A DNA stretch of 64,000 nt from Thermanaerothrix daxensis (GCF_001306145.1 NZ_LGKO01000005.1:434001-498000), one strand, 5' to 3'. Positions 27,982 through 36,806 are shown, counted from the first letter of the stretch. Numbers and translations are program-made. The notes: generated by a model from the letters alone, not told the origin.

Positions 27982-29000
27982 GTCAGGATGACCTGTAAGG
28001 TATCCTCTGGATATTCGTAAAGTAAGCGGAATGCCTCAGCGGCACGTTCAAAGGGAAAGCGGTGAGAGATCCAGAATGAAGGACGCAGCCACTTGAGGGC
28101 TTCAAGAGCCATTTCCAGCCGCCGCTGTTTGTTCCAGCGTCCGCTGAGTTCGGGAGCGATGGTGCTTACCTGGCTGGCAATCATTTGAATGCGGCTGCGG
28201 TGGAAGCGCCCTCCCAGATCTAGAGCCACTGGCTTGCGCCCGTACCAGGAGCCAATCACAATGCGCCCGCTGTAGCCGGTAATCTCGACCGCCTGGTTGA
28301 GCGCACCGGGGGCCCCAGAGACTTCAAACACCAGATCGGCACCCTGGTGGTAACCGAGTGTTTCCAGGATCGAGCGTAACCCTCGCAACACATCTTCGCT
28401 GAGCGGATCAAAAGTGGCTGTGATGCCCAGTTCCATTCCGGCTTTACGGCGAAGTGGGTAGCGGTCCAGGGCGACAATGCGGCTGAGAGGGAAACGCGTC
28501 AATAAGGCGGTGGTGAGCAGTCCTACCATGCCTAGCCCGAAGACGACCACTTGTTCGCCCAGGATGGGGCGGCCATCCTGGACCAGGTTGATGGCTGTTT
28601 CCATGTTGGGAAGGAAGAGCAGATCCTCTTCCCCCAGGCCTTCGGGTAGAGGGATTAGAGACTCGACCGAGGCCACAAAAGCGCTTTCGTGCGGATTGAA
28701 AGCAAACACCTTGCGCCCCAGCCAGGTTTCTGCCACTTCCTTGCCCACTGCGATGACCTCTCCTACGCAGGCGTAGCCGTACTTGAAAGGAAGGGAAAAG
28801 GTGCCCCTTAAGGCGGGCAGTGTTTCATCCAGGCTCAGCCAGGTGGGGATTTGTCCGGTAAAAGCCAGCAGTTCGGTGCCGGTGCTGATCGCGCTATACA
28901 ACGTCTTAACCAGCACTTCGCCCTTGTGCGGGGTGGGGCACTCTTCTTCCCGAATTTCGAGCACGAGCGGGGCTTTGAAGATGAGCGACTGTCGCTTCAT
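27972..29000 (-). CDS. MDR-family dehydrogenase lacking the zinc-site residues (BchC-like)
   Basis: A 342-residue medium-chain dehydrogenase/reductase. The N-terminal GroES-like domain carries the YSAISTGTELL block near residue 30, where alcohol dehydrogenases have the catalytic zinc cysteine; here serine and threonine stand instead, as in the BchC/toxin-pathway-like branch. The nucleotide-binding Rossmann motif is VFGLGMVGLL near 155 followed by IVALDRYPLRR. NAD(P)H-dependent oxidation or reduction is expected with an unknown substrate. ATG 29000 overlaps the stop of the RibD-C gene as ATGA, so the two are coupled and probably act in the same route. Confidence 0.75.
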   Translation of the reverse strand: MKRQSLIFKAPLVLEIREEECPTPHKGEVLVKTLYSAISTGTELLAFTGQIPTWLSLDETLPALRGTFSLPFKYGYACVGEVIAVGKEVAETWLGRKVFAFNPHESAFVASVESLIPLPEGLGEEDLLFLPNMETAINLVQDGRPILGEQVVVFGLGMVGLLTTALLTRFPLSRIVALDRYPLRRKAGMELGITATFDPLSEDVLRGLRSILETLGYHQGADLVFEVSGAPGALNQAVEITGYSGRIVIGSWYGRKPVALDLGGRFHRSRIQMIASQVSTIAPELSGRWNKQRRLEMALEALKWLRPSFWISHRFPFERAAEAFRLLYEYPEDTLQVILTYS

Positions 29001-29743
29001 ATTTGACGTTCGGTAGGCCTCCCCCATAAAACGAGATCATGGTCATAGAGTTCGTGATAAAGGAGCATCAATCCCGGTGCTTGCCGCTCAGGGCTGATCA
29101 GCAACTTGTTTATATAATGATAACCGCCAATCCATACTGGCGCAAGTGTGATGATGGCGGCATCCAGGAGCCGGGCTTCCAAAAAGGCTGTCAGTACCGT
29201 GGCGCCCCCTTCGACCATCAAAGTGCGGATGCCCCGATGCCAGAGGTCATTTAGCAAGCGAGGTAAGGGAATGCGTTCGCCAGGTTCGCTCACCAATGGG
29301 ATCACATGGGCCCCCCGGGTTTCCAAGATATGGCGGCGCCTCTCAGCGGCGCGGATCGAGGTGAAAATCCACGGGGGGTTGGAAGGATGATGCATAACAT
29401 GGCTTTCAAGTGGGGTGCGTAATTGGGTGTCCAGGATGAGCGGTTGGGGATGCGTTCCTTTAATCAGGCGTACCGTCAGGCGGGGGTTATCCGCCAGTAC
29501 CGTACCAATACCGACCAGGATGGCTTGATGTTCGACGCGCAGGCCGTGAGTCAGATGCAGGGCTGCTTCGCCGCTAAGGGCGCTCGGTTGACCCTGGGCG
29601 AAGGTCAGGCTACCATCCAGGCTCTGGGCAAATGCCAGGGTCACCCAGGGACGCTGTTGGGCCTCGCAGTGCGCCTTGCCCTCTTCTTGCCACTCACGGA
29701 TGCGTTTTCTGGCCGTTTCGACCATGGCTGGTAAGGTTTGCAT
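28997..29743 (-). CDS. RibD C-terminal-domain reductase (pyrimidine reductase-like)
   Basis: A 248-residue protein of the dihydrofolate-reductase-like fold found in the C-terminal half of RibD, which reduces the ribosyl group of the pyrimidine intermediate with NADPH. Family blocks are PWVTLAFAQSLDGSLT near residue 32, ILVGIGTVLADNPRLTVR near 75, PLILDTQLRTPL near 102, and LMVEGGATVLTAFLEARLLD near 180. The deaminase half of RibD is absent, so this is not a complete riboflavin enzyme. A 30-residue helical N-terminus precedes the fold. It overlaps ribA upstream by up to 50 bases and the MDR dehydrogenase downstream, so the three form one coupled unit. Confidence 0.82.
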   Translation of the reverse strand: MQTLPAMVETARKRIREWQEEGKAHCEAQQRPWVTLAFAQSLDGSLTFAQGQPSALSGEAALHLTHGLRVEHQAILVGIGTVLADNPRLTVRLIKGTHPQPLILDTQLRTPLESHVMHHPSNPPWIFTSIRAAERRRHILETRGAHVIPLVSEPGERIPLPRLLNDLWHRGIRTLMVEGGATVLTAFLEARLLDAAIITLAPVWIGGYHYINKLLISPERQAPGLMLLYHELYDHDLVLWGRPTERQI

Positions 29744-30353
29744 GGGGCAGCCTTTCTAACTCAAGCCAATGATTCAGGCGCAGGACTTTGCTGCGTAGGT
29801 AAGCCATGTTCTCTGGATAAACGGTAGGTAAGAGGGGAACGCGTTCAACAACTTGAATGTTGTGGGTTTCGAGGTCACGGATCTTGTGGGGGTTGTTGGT
29901 CATTAACCGGACTTTGGTTACCCCCAGGTCTTTCAAGATGAGTGCGGCAATATCGTAACGGCGCGCATCGGCCGGGTGTCCAAGGGCCAGATTGGCCTCT
30001 ACTGTATCCAGGCCTTGATCTTGTAGGTTGTAGGCGCGCAGTTTTTCAATTAAACCGATACCTCGCCCCTCCTGCCGTAGATAGATCAAAATGCCCTGCT
30101 CTGCATCCGCGATCTGATTTAACGCCTGCTGTAACTGCTCTCCACAATCACAGCGCCGCGAGCCCAACACATCCCCGGTGAAGCATTCGGAATGGATGCG
30201 CACAAGGACGGGGAAGGTGGGATCAAGGTGCCCATGAACCAGGGCCAGATGTTCGCGGTGTTCAATGGAGTCGGTATATAGATGCAGGTAAAAATCCCCC
30301 CGGGCGGTGGGCAGGTACGTGCTGACTTCGTGCTTAACCTCTAAGTGACGCAT
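29694..30353 (-). CDS. ribA: GTP cyclohydrolase II
   Basis: Opens GTP to 2,5-diamino-6-ribosylamino-4(3H)-pyrimidinone 5'-phosphate, formate and pyrophosphate. The 219 residues include the zinc site ECFTGDVLGSRRCDCGEQL near 55-75 with its three cysteines, LRQEGRGIGL near 92 and RRYDIAALILKDLGV near 130, then LMTNNPHKI near 152, all as in GTP cyclohydrolase II. The DHBP synthase half (RibB) common in bacteria is absent. Here it is followed by a lone RibD-C reductase and an MDR dehydrogenase, not by ribE or ribH, and no FMN riboswitch is seen upstream, which makes a non-riboflavin role worth considering. Confidence 0.88.
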   Translation of the reverse strand: MRHLEVKHEVSTYLPTARGDFYLHLYTDSIEHREHLALVHGHLDPTFPVLVRIHSECFTGDVLGSRRCDCGEQLQQALNQIADAEQGILIYLRQEGRGIGLIEKLRAYNLQDQGLDTVEANLALGHPADARRYDIAALILKDLGVTKVRLMTNNPHKIRDLETHNIQVVERVPLLPTVYPENMAYLRSKVLRLNHWLELERLPHANLTSHGRNGQKTHP

Positions 30354-30399
30354 AGGAAAACCTCATCGTTGACAGGGTAGGAAACGATGCGGGGTGGTA

Positions 30400-30729
30400 T
30401 CAGGTGCGATCGGTAATCAACACCCCTATCAAAGCGATTTCAATGAGTTTTGTGAAATACCCAAGCGGAGTTCGAGCGCCGATCAAGATCCACAATAGAA
30501 CGGTCAACCCGGTGTAGGCAATAAAGCCATAGCGCACCCAGCGGAAGCGTTCTCCCAGTCTGCTTGGACCTAGCAGGTAAGCCCCCAGCAGAATGAGATA
30601 TCCCAGACCATTGAGGATAAAGACCGGGTCGGGGAAGAGCAAGGAGAAATGAATGGCAGCCGTGGCGACGGTCAACAGGGTTATGACCAGCCTTCGCAAG
30701 AACCGGGTGTCTGAAGTTTTTGAAGCCAT
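30400..30729 (-). CDS. Small polytopic membrane protein
   Basis: A 109-residue protein with a short basic N-terminus and about four hydrophobic stretches (near residues 12-30, 34-52, 66-84 and 90-106). No family is recognised. GGAGCGAAG precedes the ATG. It ends 46 bases before ribA on the same strand and could be its cotranscribed neighbour. The flanking region 30730-30881 holds no gene I can support. Confidence 0.55.
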   Translation of the reverse strand: MASKTSDTRFLRRLVITLLTVATAAIHFSLLFPDPVFILNGLGYLILLGAYLLGPSRLGERFRWVRYGFIAYTGLTVLLWILIGARTPLGYFTKLIEIALIGVLITDRT

Positions 30730-30881
30730 GTTCTTCGCTCCTAATACTAAAGGGAAGCCATGTCATCACCATGATGAAGATCTTGCCCAAGAGGTAAGCC
30801 TTCCACAACGCTCAGGCCCTAGCTTGTCGGTGCTATCTTGACAAATTGTATCAACAAATGGGGTTATTGGGGAATTATGTA

Positions 30882-30914
30882 AAGGCTCGGGCAGACCTGG
30901 AATGCCCGAGCCTT
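30882..30914 (-). terminator. Hairpin after ileS
   Basis: An 11-base-pair stem AAGGCTCGGGC / GCCCGAGCCTT with an 11-base loop lies 36 bases downstream of the ileS stop. On the minus strand it is followed by a short T-containing, AT-rich stretch without a long T-run. It probably ends ileS transcription. Confidence 0.6.
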
Positions 30915-30949
30915 ATGGAAGAGCAAATAGGGGTTATATACCTAAAGTA

Positions 30950-33900
30950 CTATCGCTGGATGCGTTCCAGGGCAATCTGCAATCGCTCGCCGTCGAAGGT
31001 ATCCTCGGCGGCAGGCAGGTTGGCCGGAAGCGGTTGGTTGAGCATTTCCAGGGTCAGGGTTTCGCCCATGATATAGTCCTTGAAGGCAGCCAAGGCCGCT
31101 TCCAGACCGGGTGTGGCCTGGTAGTACAGGCGGATGCGGTCAGCGATGTCCAAATCGGCCTGCTTACGCAACTCCTGTACCCGGCGTACAAACTCGCGAG
31201 CCAGTCCCTCCTGGATCAGTTCCGGAGTGAGATCTGTGACCAGGGCTGCCAGGTAGGGGCCTTCTGAGGCAACGGCAAAGCCCTCTCGCGCCTGGACGCG
31301 GACCTCGACCTCCTCAGGCAGAATGGTATAGGTTTCTCCATCCACGTTAACTTCAATGGGCTGGTTGTTGAGCAGACGCTTGGCGGCTGGCTCAGGGTCA
31401 AGGGCTAGAATTGCCTTGCGGATGGCGGGGAAGCGACTGGCGTATTTTTGTCCCAGTTGTTTGGGCAGGGGGTTGAGGCTGTAGGCCACGGCTTCGCTGG
31501 TGGCATCTAGTACTCGCACACGCTTCACATTCAACTCGTCTGCCAGCAGGTCGGCATATGCTTCGACCACCGGGATTTCCTCAGCATTTCCCACCGCAAA
31601 GGCGGCTTCGGCTAGCGGCTGGCGCACCTTGCGGTTGGCTTTGTTGCGCGCCGCATGCCCGAGTGAAGCTAGACGCATGACCAGTGCCATCTCCCGATTG
31701 AGCCGTTCATCAATGACACTGACGTCATAGGACGGCCATTCAGCCAGGTGCACGGAGAGGGGCGCCTCTTTATCCACGGAGCGCACCAGGTTCTGGTAGA
31801 GGGCCTCCGCCAGGAAAGGCATGGTGGGGGCTAGAAGTTTGCTCAGGGTCACCAGCGCCTCGTAGAGGGTGGCGTAAGCAGCCCGTTTATCGGCATCGGA
31901 TTCGCTCTTCCAGAAGCGGCGGCGCGAACGGCGCAGATACCAGTTAGAAAGTTGGTCCACGAAAGTCTCGATGGGACGCGTGGCTCCCAGTACGTCGTAG
32001 TGTTCCAGGGCGTCGGTGGCTTCTCGCACCAGTGCATGCAGGGTGGAGCGTAACCAGCGGTCCAGGGCGGTATATTCAGGGGTCTCGTCTGGATTGGGCT
32101 GCCAGCCGTCCAGGTTCGCGTAGGTGACAAAGAAGGCGTAGGTATTCCAGAGAGTGAGTACAAAACTGCGCAGCACCTCGGCCACCAAATCGCTGGAGAA
32201 CCGCCGTTCCTGGCCCGGCGGGCTGGCGGTGTAGAGGTACCAGCGCATGGCATCTGCGCCTGTACGGTTGATTACGTCCCACGGATCCACCACGTTCCCG
32301 CGCGATTTGGACATTTTCTGCCCCTGCGCATCCAGGATTAGCCCCAGGCAGATGACGTTCTTGTAGGCAACCTCGCCAAACAAGAGCGTGCTGATGGCAT
32401 GAAGGGAGTAGAACCAACCGCGGGTCTGATCCACCGCTTCGCAGATGTAGTCCGCGGGGAACTGCCGCTTGAACATCTTTTCGTTCTCGAAGGGGTAATG
32501 CCACTGGGCAACCGGCATGGCACCGGAGTCAAACCACACGTCAATCAGTTCGGGCACGCGCTCCATAGTACCTCCGCACTCGGGGCACTTCCAGCGGATT
32601 TCATCCACGTGCGGGCGATGGAGATCCAGCCCAGAAAGATCGCGCCCCGCCTTTTGGGACAGTTCGGCCACCGAACCGATGCACTCCTGGTGGTGACACT
32701 GTTGGCACTCCCAAATAGGAAGGGGAGTACCCCAGTAGCGTTCACGCCCCAGTGCCCAATCAATGTTGTTGGCCAGCCAGTTGCCGAAACGCCCGTACTT
32801 AATATGCTCCGGGTACCAGTTGATTTTCTCGTTCAATGCCACCATTTGCTCTTTAAACTGGCTGGTACGAATGTACCAGGTGGGGCGAGCGTAGTAAAGG
32901 AGCGGGGTGGAGCAACGCCAGCAGAAGGGGTAGGTGTGAGTGTAGGTGCCGGCACGCAAGAGCAGGCCGCGGCGACGCAGGTCTTCGGTAATCTCGGGGT
33001 CTGCCTCTTTGACAAATTTGCCTGCCCAGGGACGCACTTCTGGGATGAAGGCCCCTTCTTCATTCACCGTCATCAGGATGGGCAAATCGTACTCCAAAGC
33101 GGCGCTCATATCCTCGGCACCGAAGGCGGGAGCCATGTGCACCAGGCCGGTTCCTTCCTCGGTGGTCACAAAGTCCCCTAGCACCACATAGTGAGCCGGT
33201 TTATCCACCGGAAGGAAGGTGAACAACGGGTGGTAGCGCTTGCCTTTCAACTGGCGACCCTTCATTCGAGCGACGACCTTTACCGGCTCGTCTCCGAAGA
33301 CAGCCTGCACCAGCGCTTCGGCCAAAATCAAGCGCTCTTTGCCGTTTTCGGGAGTCTCGCGCTCGATAACAACGTAGTCCACGTCCGGGTGAGCCGCCAC
33401 GGCCACATTCGCGGGCAAGGTCCAGGGGGTGGTGGTCCAAATGAGCAGAGAGTTGCCCGGTTCATCCACCAGGGGCAACCGCACATATACCGAGGGATCG
33501 GTGGCTTCATCGTATCCCAAGGCGACCTCATGATCTGAAAGGGGGGTGCCGCAACGCGGACAATAAGGGACGACCTTGAACCCCTGGTAGAGCAGGTTGC
33601 GTTCCCAGAAATTCTTTAAGATCCACCACACCGATTCGATGTAATCGTTGGTATAGGTGATATAAGCCGTATCCAGGTCAACCCAGTAAGCAATGCGTTC
33701 GGTAAGTTTTTCCCACTCGCGGATGTAGGTGAAAGCCGATTTGCGGCACAGTTCGTTAAAGCGCGCGATCCCGTAGGCCTCGATCTCACGCTTGGTATTA
33801 AAGCCAAGTTGTTTTTCTACTTCAATTTCCACCGGCAGTCCGTGGGTATCCCACCCGCCGCGGCGAATGACGTGATAGCCGCGCATTGTTTTGTAACGCG

Positions 33901-34105
33901 GGAAGACATCTTTAAAGGCCCGTGCCAGGACATGGTGGACGCCCGGCTTTCCATTAGCGGTGGGAGGGCCTTCGTAAAAAACATATTCCGGTTGTCCCTC
34001 GCGCTGGCGCAGGGTTTCGTGGAAAATGTCGTGGGTCTTCCAAAAGCGCAGAATGGATTCTTCAAGAGAGACGATGTCGAGTTTCGGCGAGACGGGTCGG
34101 AACAT
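30950..34105 (-). CDS. ileS: Isoleucyl-tRNA synthetase
   Basis: Charges tRNA-Ile with isoleucine. The 1051 residues include the class I signature region EGPPTANGKPG with HHVLARAF near residue 50 (a variant of the HIGH motif), a full CP1 editing domain with TTPWTLPANVAV and GTGLVHMAPAFG, the KMSKS loop GQKMSKSRGNVVDP near 600, and a long C-terminal anticodon-binding part. This is the longer, eukaryote-like group of bacterial IleRS, with a zinc-like CPECGG pair near 510. ATG 34105 follows AGGAG; upstream codons belong to the T-box leader and are not used. Expression is probably controlled by the T-box at 34165-34450. Confidence 0.97.
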   Translation of the reverse strand: MFRPVSPKLDIVSLEESILRFWKTHDIFHETLRQREGQPEYVFYEGPPTANGKPGVHHVLARAFKDVFPRYKTMRGYHVIRRGGWDTHGLPVEIEVEKQLGFNTKREIEAYGIARFNELCRKSAFTYIREWEKLTERIAYWVDLDTAYITYTNDYIESVWWILKNFWERNLLYQGFKVVPYCPRCGTPLSDHEVALGYDEATDPSVYVRLPLVDEPGNSLLIWTTTPWTLPANVAVAAHPDVDYVVIERETPENGKERLILAEALVQAVFGDEPVKVVARMKGRQLKGKRYHPLFTFLPVDKPAHYVVLGDFVTTEEGTGLVHMAPAFGAEDMSAALEYDLPILMTVNEEGAFIPEVRPWAGKFVKEADPEITEDLRRRGLLLRAGTYTHTYPFCWRCSTPLLYYARPTWYIRTSQFKEQMVALNEKINWYPEHIKYGRFGNWLANNIDWALGRERYWGTPLPIWECQQCHHQECIGSVAELSQKAGRDLSGLDLHRPHVDEIRWKCPECGGTMERVPELIDVWFDSGAMPVAQWHYPFENEKMFKRQFPADYICEAVDQTRGWFYSLHAISTLLFGEVAYKNVICLGLILDAQGQKMSKSRGNVVDPWDVINRTGADAMRWYLYTASPPGQERRFSSDLVAEVLRSFVLTLWNTYAFFVTYANLDGWQPNPDETPEYTALDRWLRSTLHALVREATDALEHYDVLGATRPIETFVDQLSNWYLRRSRRRFWKSESDADKRAAYATLYEALVTLSKLLAPTMPFLAEALYQNLVRSVDKEAPLSVHLAEWPSYDVSVIDERLNREMALVMRLASLGHAARNKANRKVRQPLAEAAFAVGNAEEIPVVEAYADLLADELNVKRVRVLDATSEAVAYSLNPLPKQLGQKYASRFPAIRKAILALDPEPAAKRLLNNQPIEVNVDGETYTILPEEVEVRVQAREGFAVASEGPYLAALVTDLTPELIQEGLAREFVRRVQELRKQADLDIADRIRLYYQATPGLEAALAAFKDYIMGETLTLEMLNQPLPANLPAAEDTFDGERLQIALERIQR

Positions 34106-34164
34106 AATCCACTCCTCTAACCTGAGATTTTTAACCGCTTCATCCGCAGAGGGGGAGGCCCTAA

Positions 34165-34450
34165 ATAAAAACCCTCTGTCCACTTCAGGGACGAGAGGGC
34201 TTCTCGCGGTACCACCCTGATTCCTGCCCACAGGCAGGCACTCTGCCAGGTACGCCCGGTTTCCCGTTGATACCTGCGCCGCGGATAACGGCTGGCGAGG
34301 CCGGCGCCCCTACTGACGAACCTGTCGGTTCGCGTTCAGTTTGCAGCTCCGGAAGGATTTTCGGCTCACCGATCTGCCCCGGCTCACACTCTCCCAGGTT
34401 CGCTGACAGCCTCTAATGAGCCTACTCGTTTCCATCATCGCTTTTGAGAT
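34165..34450 (-). promoter_or_regulatory. T-box leader of ileS (tRNA-Ile sensing)
   Basis: On the minus strand the 14-base conserved T-box AGGGTGGTACCGCG is perfect at 34205-34218. It is followed by a terminator hairpin (34171-34198, ACCCTCT paired with AGAGGG in plus-strand terms) and then a T-rich run, so the leader attenuates by transcription termination. Stem I features are present upstream, and the likely specifier is AUC at 34356-34358, within GAAAATCCTTCC, an isoleucine codon that fits the downstream gene. Uncharged tRNA-Ile should bind and favour the antiterminator, raising ileS expression. Confidence 0.92.
34171..34198 (-). terminator. T-box intrinsic terminator
   Basis: Hairpin of about seven base pairs immediately downstream of the T-box sequence, followed on the minus strand by TTTTTATTT. 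It is part of the ileS attenuator. Confidence 0.85.
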
Positions 34451-34456
34451 GCGCAA

Positions 34457-34485
34457 ATTATGCCACGAACCTCAGAAAAAATCAA
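34457..34485 (-). promoter_or_regulatory. ileS T-box promoter
   Basis: On the minus strand TTGATT (34485-34480) and CATAAT (34462-34457) are separated by exactly 17 bases. Initiation a few bases downstream places the start at the 5' end of the T-box leader. Confidence 0.75.
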
Positions 34486-34521
34486 CCGCCGCAAGCTGAG
34501 ATCAACTTGAGCCCGCCTGGA

Positions 34522-34527
34522 TATAAT
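34522..34527 (+). promoter_or_regulatory. -10 box upstream of the TIGR01777 gene
   Basis: TATAAT on the plus strand about 107 bases before the ATG at 34634, in the region between the divergent ileS promoter and this gene. No good -35 hexamer is found. The rest of 34528-34633 shows nothing recognisable. Confidence 0.35.
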
Positions 34528-34633
34528 TCGATAGAGAACAGGTGATTGCAGGACTTGTCCCGGGACACAATTAACGGGGCATATTGATCATTTATTTTAG
34601 AGGTTGAATGAAGCCTACAGAAAGGTGGTGCAC

Positions 34634-35542
34634 ATGAACATTCTGATCATTGGCGGAAGCGGTTTTATTGGGAGCGCCCTGATACCACGGCTATTGGAAG
34701 AAGGACATGCCATCAATGTGCTGAGTCGGCGTCCCCACGCCGTGCGTTTGCCCCCTTCGGTTGCCGTGCACCCCTGGGACGGGCATAGTGGAGCGGCCTG
34801 GGCGGACCTGTTGGCCGGTATGGATGCAGTGATCAATCTTGCGGGGGCAAATTTGGGTGTGGGGCGTTGGACTCAGCAGCGAAAAATGGAATTTTTGGCT
34901 AGCCGTGTCACGAGTGGGCAGGCTGTGGTTGAGGCATTTGCTCTGGCTCCGCGCAAACCTCGTCTCCTAATGCAGGCTTCGGCGATTGGGTATTATGGAC
35001 CCTGTGGAGACGAGGTGATCACCGAATCCTCACCCCCAGGAAGGGATTTCCTGGCTCAACTTTGCGTGCAGTGGGAGGCCAGTACCCAGCCGGTAGAGGC
35101 GTGGGGGGTGCGTCGAGTACTTTTGCGCACCGGAATAGTGTTGGGGCGGGATAGTCTGGTGCTCAAACGTCTGCTATTGCCCTTCCGGCTGGGGGTGGGA
35201 GGACCTTTGGGCAGTGGACGGCAGTGGATGCCCTGGATTCACTTAGCCGATCAGATCGGTGCAATGTTGTTCCTGCTTCATAACGATCAGGCGGTGGGCC
35301 CCTTTAACTTGACGGCACCTAACCCGGTACGCAATGCTGTCTTCGGGCGCATCCTAGCACGTGTGCTACGACGTCCTTACTGGTTACCCGTTCCGGCATT
35401 TGCGCTGAGGTTGGTGCTCGGGGAGATGAGCACCCTGGTGCTGGATGGGCAACGCGCCTTGCCCCAGCGGCTTTTGGATTTGGGTTATCGCTTTGCCTTT
35501 GAGGATTTAGAAGCGGCTCTGCGCGACCTGCTAACCGACTGA
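34634..35542 (+). CDS. TIGR01777-family NAD(P)-binding epimerase-like protein
   Basis: A 302-residue extended SDR-like protein of the YfcH/SulA-homologue family (TIGR01777). The dinucleotide loop is ILIIGGSGFIGSAL near residue 5, followed by INLAGANLGVGRWTQQRK near 72, a conserved family block, and the IGYYGPCGDEVITE region near 117 with the YxxxK-like tyrosine position. VNLG-like C-terminal features include PWIHLADQIGAM and FNLTAPNPVRN. The physiological reaction of this family is not settled. ATG 34634 is preceded by AAAGGTGGTG; the TTG at 34604 has no such site. tyrS follows after 49 bases. Confidence 0.85.
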   Translation: MNILIIGGSGFIGSALIPRLLEEGHAINVLSRRPHAVRLPPSVAVHPWDGHSGAAWADLLAGMDAVINLAGANLGVGRWTQQRKMEFLASRVTSGQAVVEAFALAPRKPRLLMQASAIGYYGPCGDEVITESSPPGRDFLAQLCVQWEASTQPVEAWGVRRVLLRTGIVLGRDSLVLKRLLLPFRLGVGGPLGSGRQWMPWIHLADQIGAMLFLLHNDQAVGPFNLTAPNPVRNAVFGRILARVLRRPYWLPVPAFALRLVLGEMSTLVLDGQRALPQRLLDLGYRFAFEDLEAALRDLLTD

Positions 35543-35560
35543 GATCCGTGTAGTTTTAGG

Positions 35561-35566
35561 TATAAT
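35561..35566 (+). promoter_or_regulatory. -10 box for tyrS
   Basis: TATAAT lies 25 bases before the ATG of tyrS, between it and the previous stop. No strong -35 hexamer is visible. A promoter here would let tyrS and the ECF genes be expressed apart from the upstream gene. Confidence 0.4.
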
Positions 35567-35591
35567 TAACCAACTCACGGAGGACAAGCCC

Positions 35592-36806
35592 ATGAACATT
35601 GATGAACAGGTTGCACTTCTCATGCAGGGAACCGAATACGGGGATGAGGCCCTCAAACAGGCCATGGCGACGGAACTACGCGAACGCCTGATTGAGGCAC
35701 AGCAGGAGGGGCGTCCTTTACGGGTTTATTGCGGTTATGATCCGCGGAAGGCCGATCTGCACCTCGGTCACACGGTAACCATGCGCAAGTTGCGCCAGTT
35801 TCAAGACCTGGGCCATGAGGTGACCTTTCTGATCGGAAACTTTACTTCTTTGATCGGCGATCCTTCGGATAAGGACAAACTGCGCCCCCGGTTGACCCCC
35901 GAGGAAATTGAGGAGAACGCCCGCACCTATGCCGAGCAGGCCTTTCGTATCCTGGATCCTGCGAAGACACGGATACGTTACAATGCAGAGTGGCTTTCCA
36001 AGTTGTCCTTAGCGGACATGATCCCGCTGGCAGCCAATTTCACACTTCAACAATTCCTCACCCGTGAAAATTTCCGCCTGCGCTGGGAGCGCGGCGACCC
36101 GATTTACCTGCATGAAACTTTCTACGCCATCATGCAAGGGTATGACGCTTATATGCTTCAGGCGGACGTTCAGGTAGGCGGTACGGATCAATTGTTTAAT
36201 ATCGTGACCGCCGCGCGCAAAATTATGGCTTTCCTCGGTGCCAAACCCAATATTGCGATCATCATGGGCATCTTGCCGGGTACCGATGGGGTGGTAAAGA
36301 TGAGCAAGTCGTTGGGCAATCACATCCCCATCAACACGACGGCTGAGGATATGTATGGTAAGGTGATGAGCATTCCCGATTTTGTCATGCCCACCTATGC
36401 CAAACTGGTTACCCGGTGGCTGCCTGATGAGGTGGCTGCTTTTGAGAAAGCCCTCGCCGATGGCACTCTGCACCCGCGGGATGCTAAGATGAAACTGGCC
36501 TTCGAGATCACGGCGAACTTTTATGGTGAAGAAGCCGCTCAGCGTGCTCAAGAGGCTTTTGTGCGCCTTTTCCAAAAGCATGATTTGCCTGAGGATGTTC
36601 CAGAATTCCATGCCGAGGCAGGTCAGAGCGTGCTGGAGATTATGGTGAAGGCGCACCTGATCAATAGTAAAAGCGAGGGGCGCCGTCTGATTGAGCAAAA
36701 GGGTGTCCGTCTGGATGGGCAGGTACTGACCGACCCGAACGCCCCGCTACCCCATCCGGGCATCCTGCAGGTGGGGAAGCGCCAGTTCTTACGGGTTATT
36801 TTCTAG
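35592..36806 (+). CDS. tyrS: Tyrosyl-tRNA synthetase
   Basis: Charges tRNA-Tyr. The 404 residues show the class I motifs HLGHTVTMRKL near 55 and VKMSKSLGN near 237, the YDAYMLQADVQVGGTDQLFN active-site block near 185, and a C-terminal S4-like RNA-binding domain (about 345-404, LINSKSEGRRLIEQKGVRLD). The KMSKS form and length match the TyrZ-type branch. GGAGGA precedes the ATG by about nine bases. It leads the ECF transporter genes, 56 bases downstream. No T-box is seen. Confidence 0.95.
   Translation: MNIDEQVALLMQGTEYGDEALKQAMATELRERLIEAQQEGRPLRVYCGYDPRKADLHLGHTVTMRKLRQFQDLGHEVTFLIGNFTSLIGDPSDKDKLRPRLTPEEIEENARTYAEQAFRILDPAKTRIRYNAEWLSKLSLADMIPLAANFTLQQFLTRENFRLRWERGDPIYLHETFYAIMQGYDAYMLQADVQVGGTDQLFNIVTAARKIMAFLGAKPNIAIIMGILPGTDGVVKMSKSLGNHIPINTTAEDMYGKVMSIPDFVMPTYAKLVTRWLPDEVAAFEKALADGTLHPRDAKMKLAFEITANFYGEEAAQRAQEAFVRLFQKHDLPEDVPEFHAEAGQSVLEIMVKAHLINSKSEGRRLIEQKGVRLDGQVLTDPNAPLPHPGILQVGKRQFLRVIF

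Noticed and set aside
30730-30881. Possible FMN riboswitch before the ribA group
   Set aside because: The conserved RFN core sequences are not present; only a normal ribosome site is seen.
32399-33181. 260-codon open frame opposite ileS
   Set aside because: Antisense shadow; ileS catalytic and editing motifs lie in the other strand.
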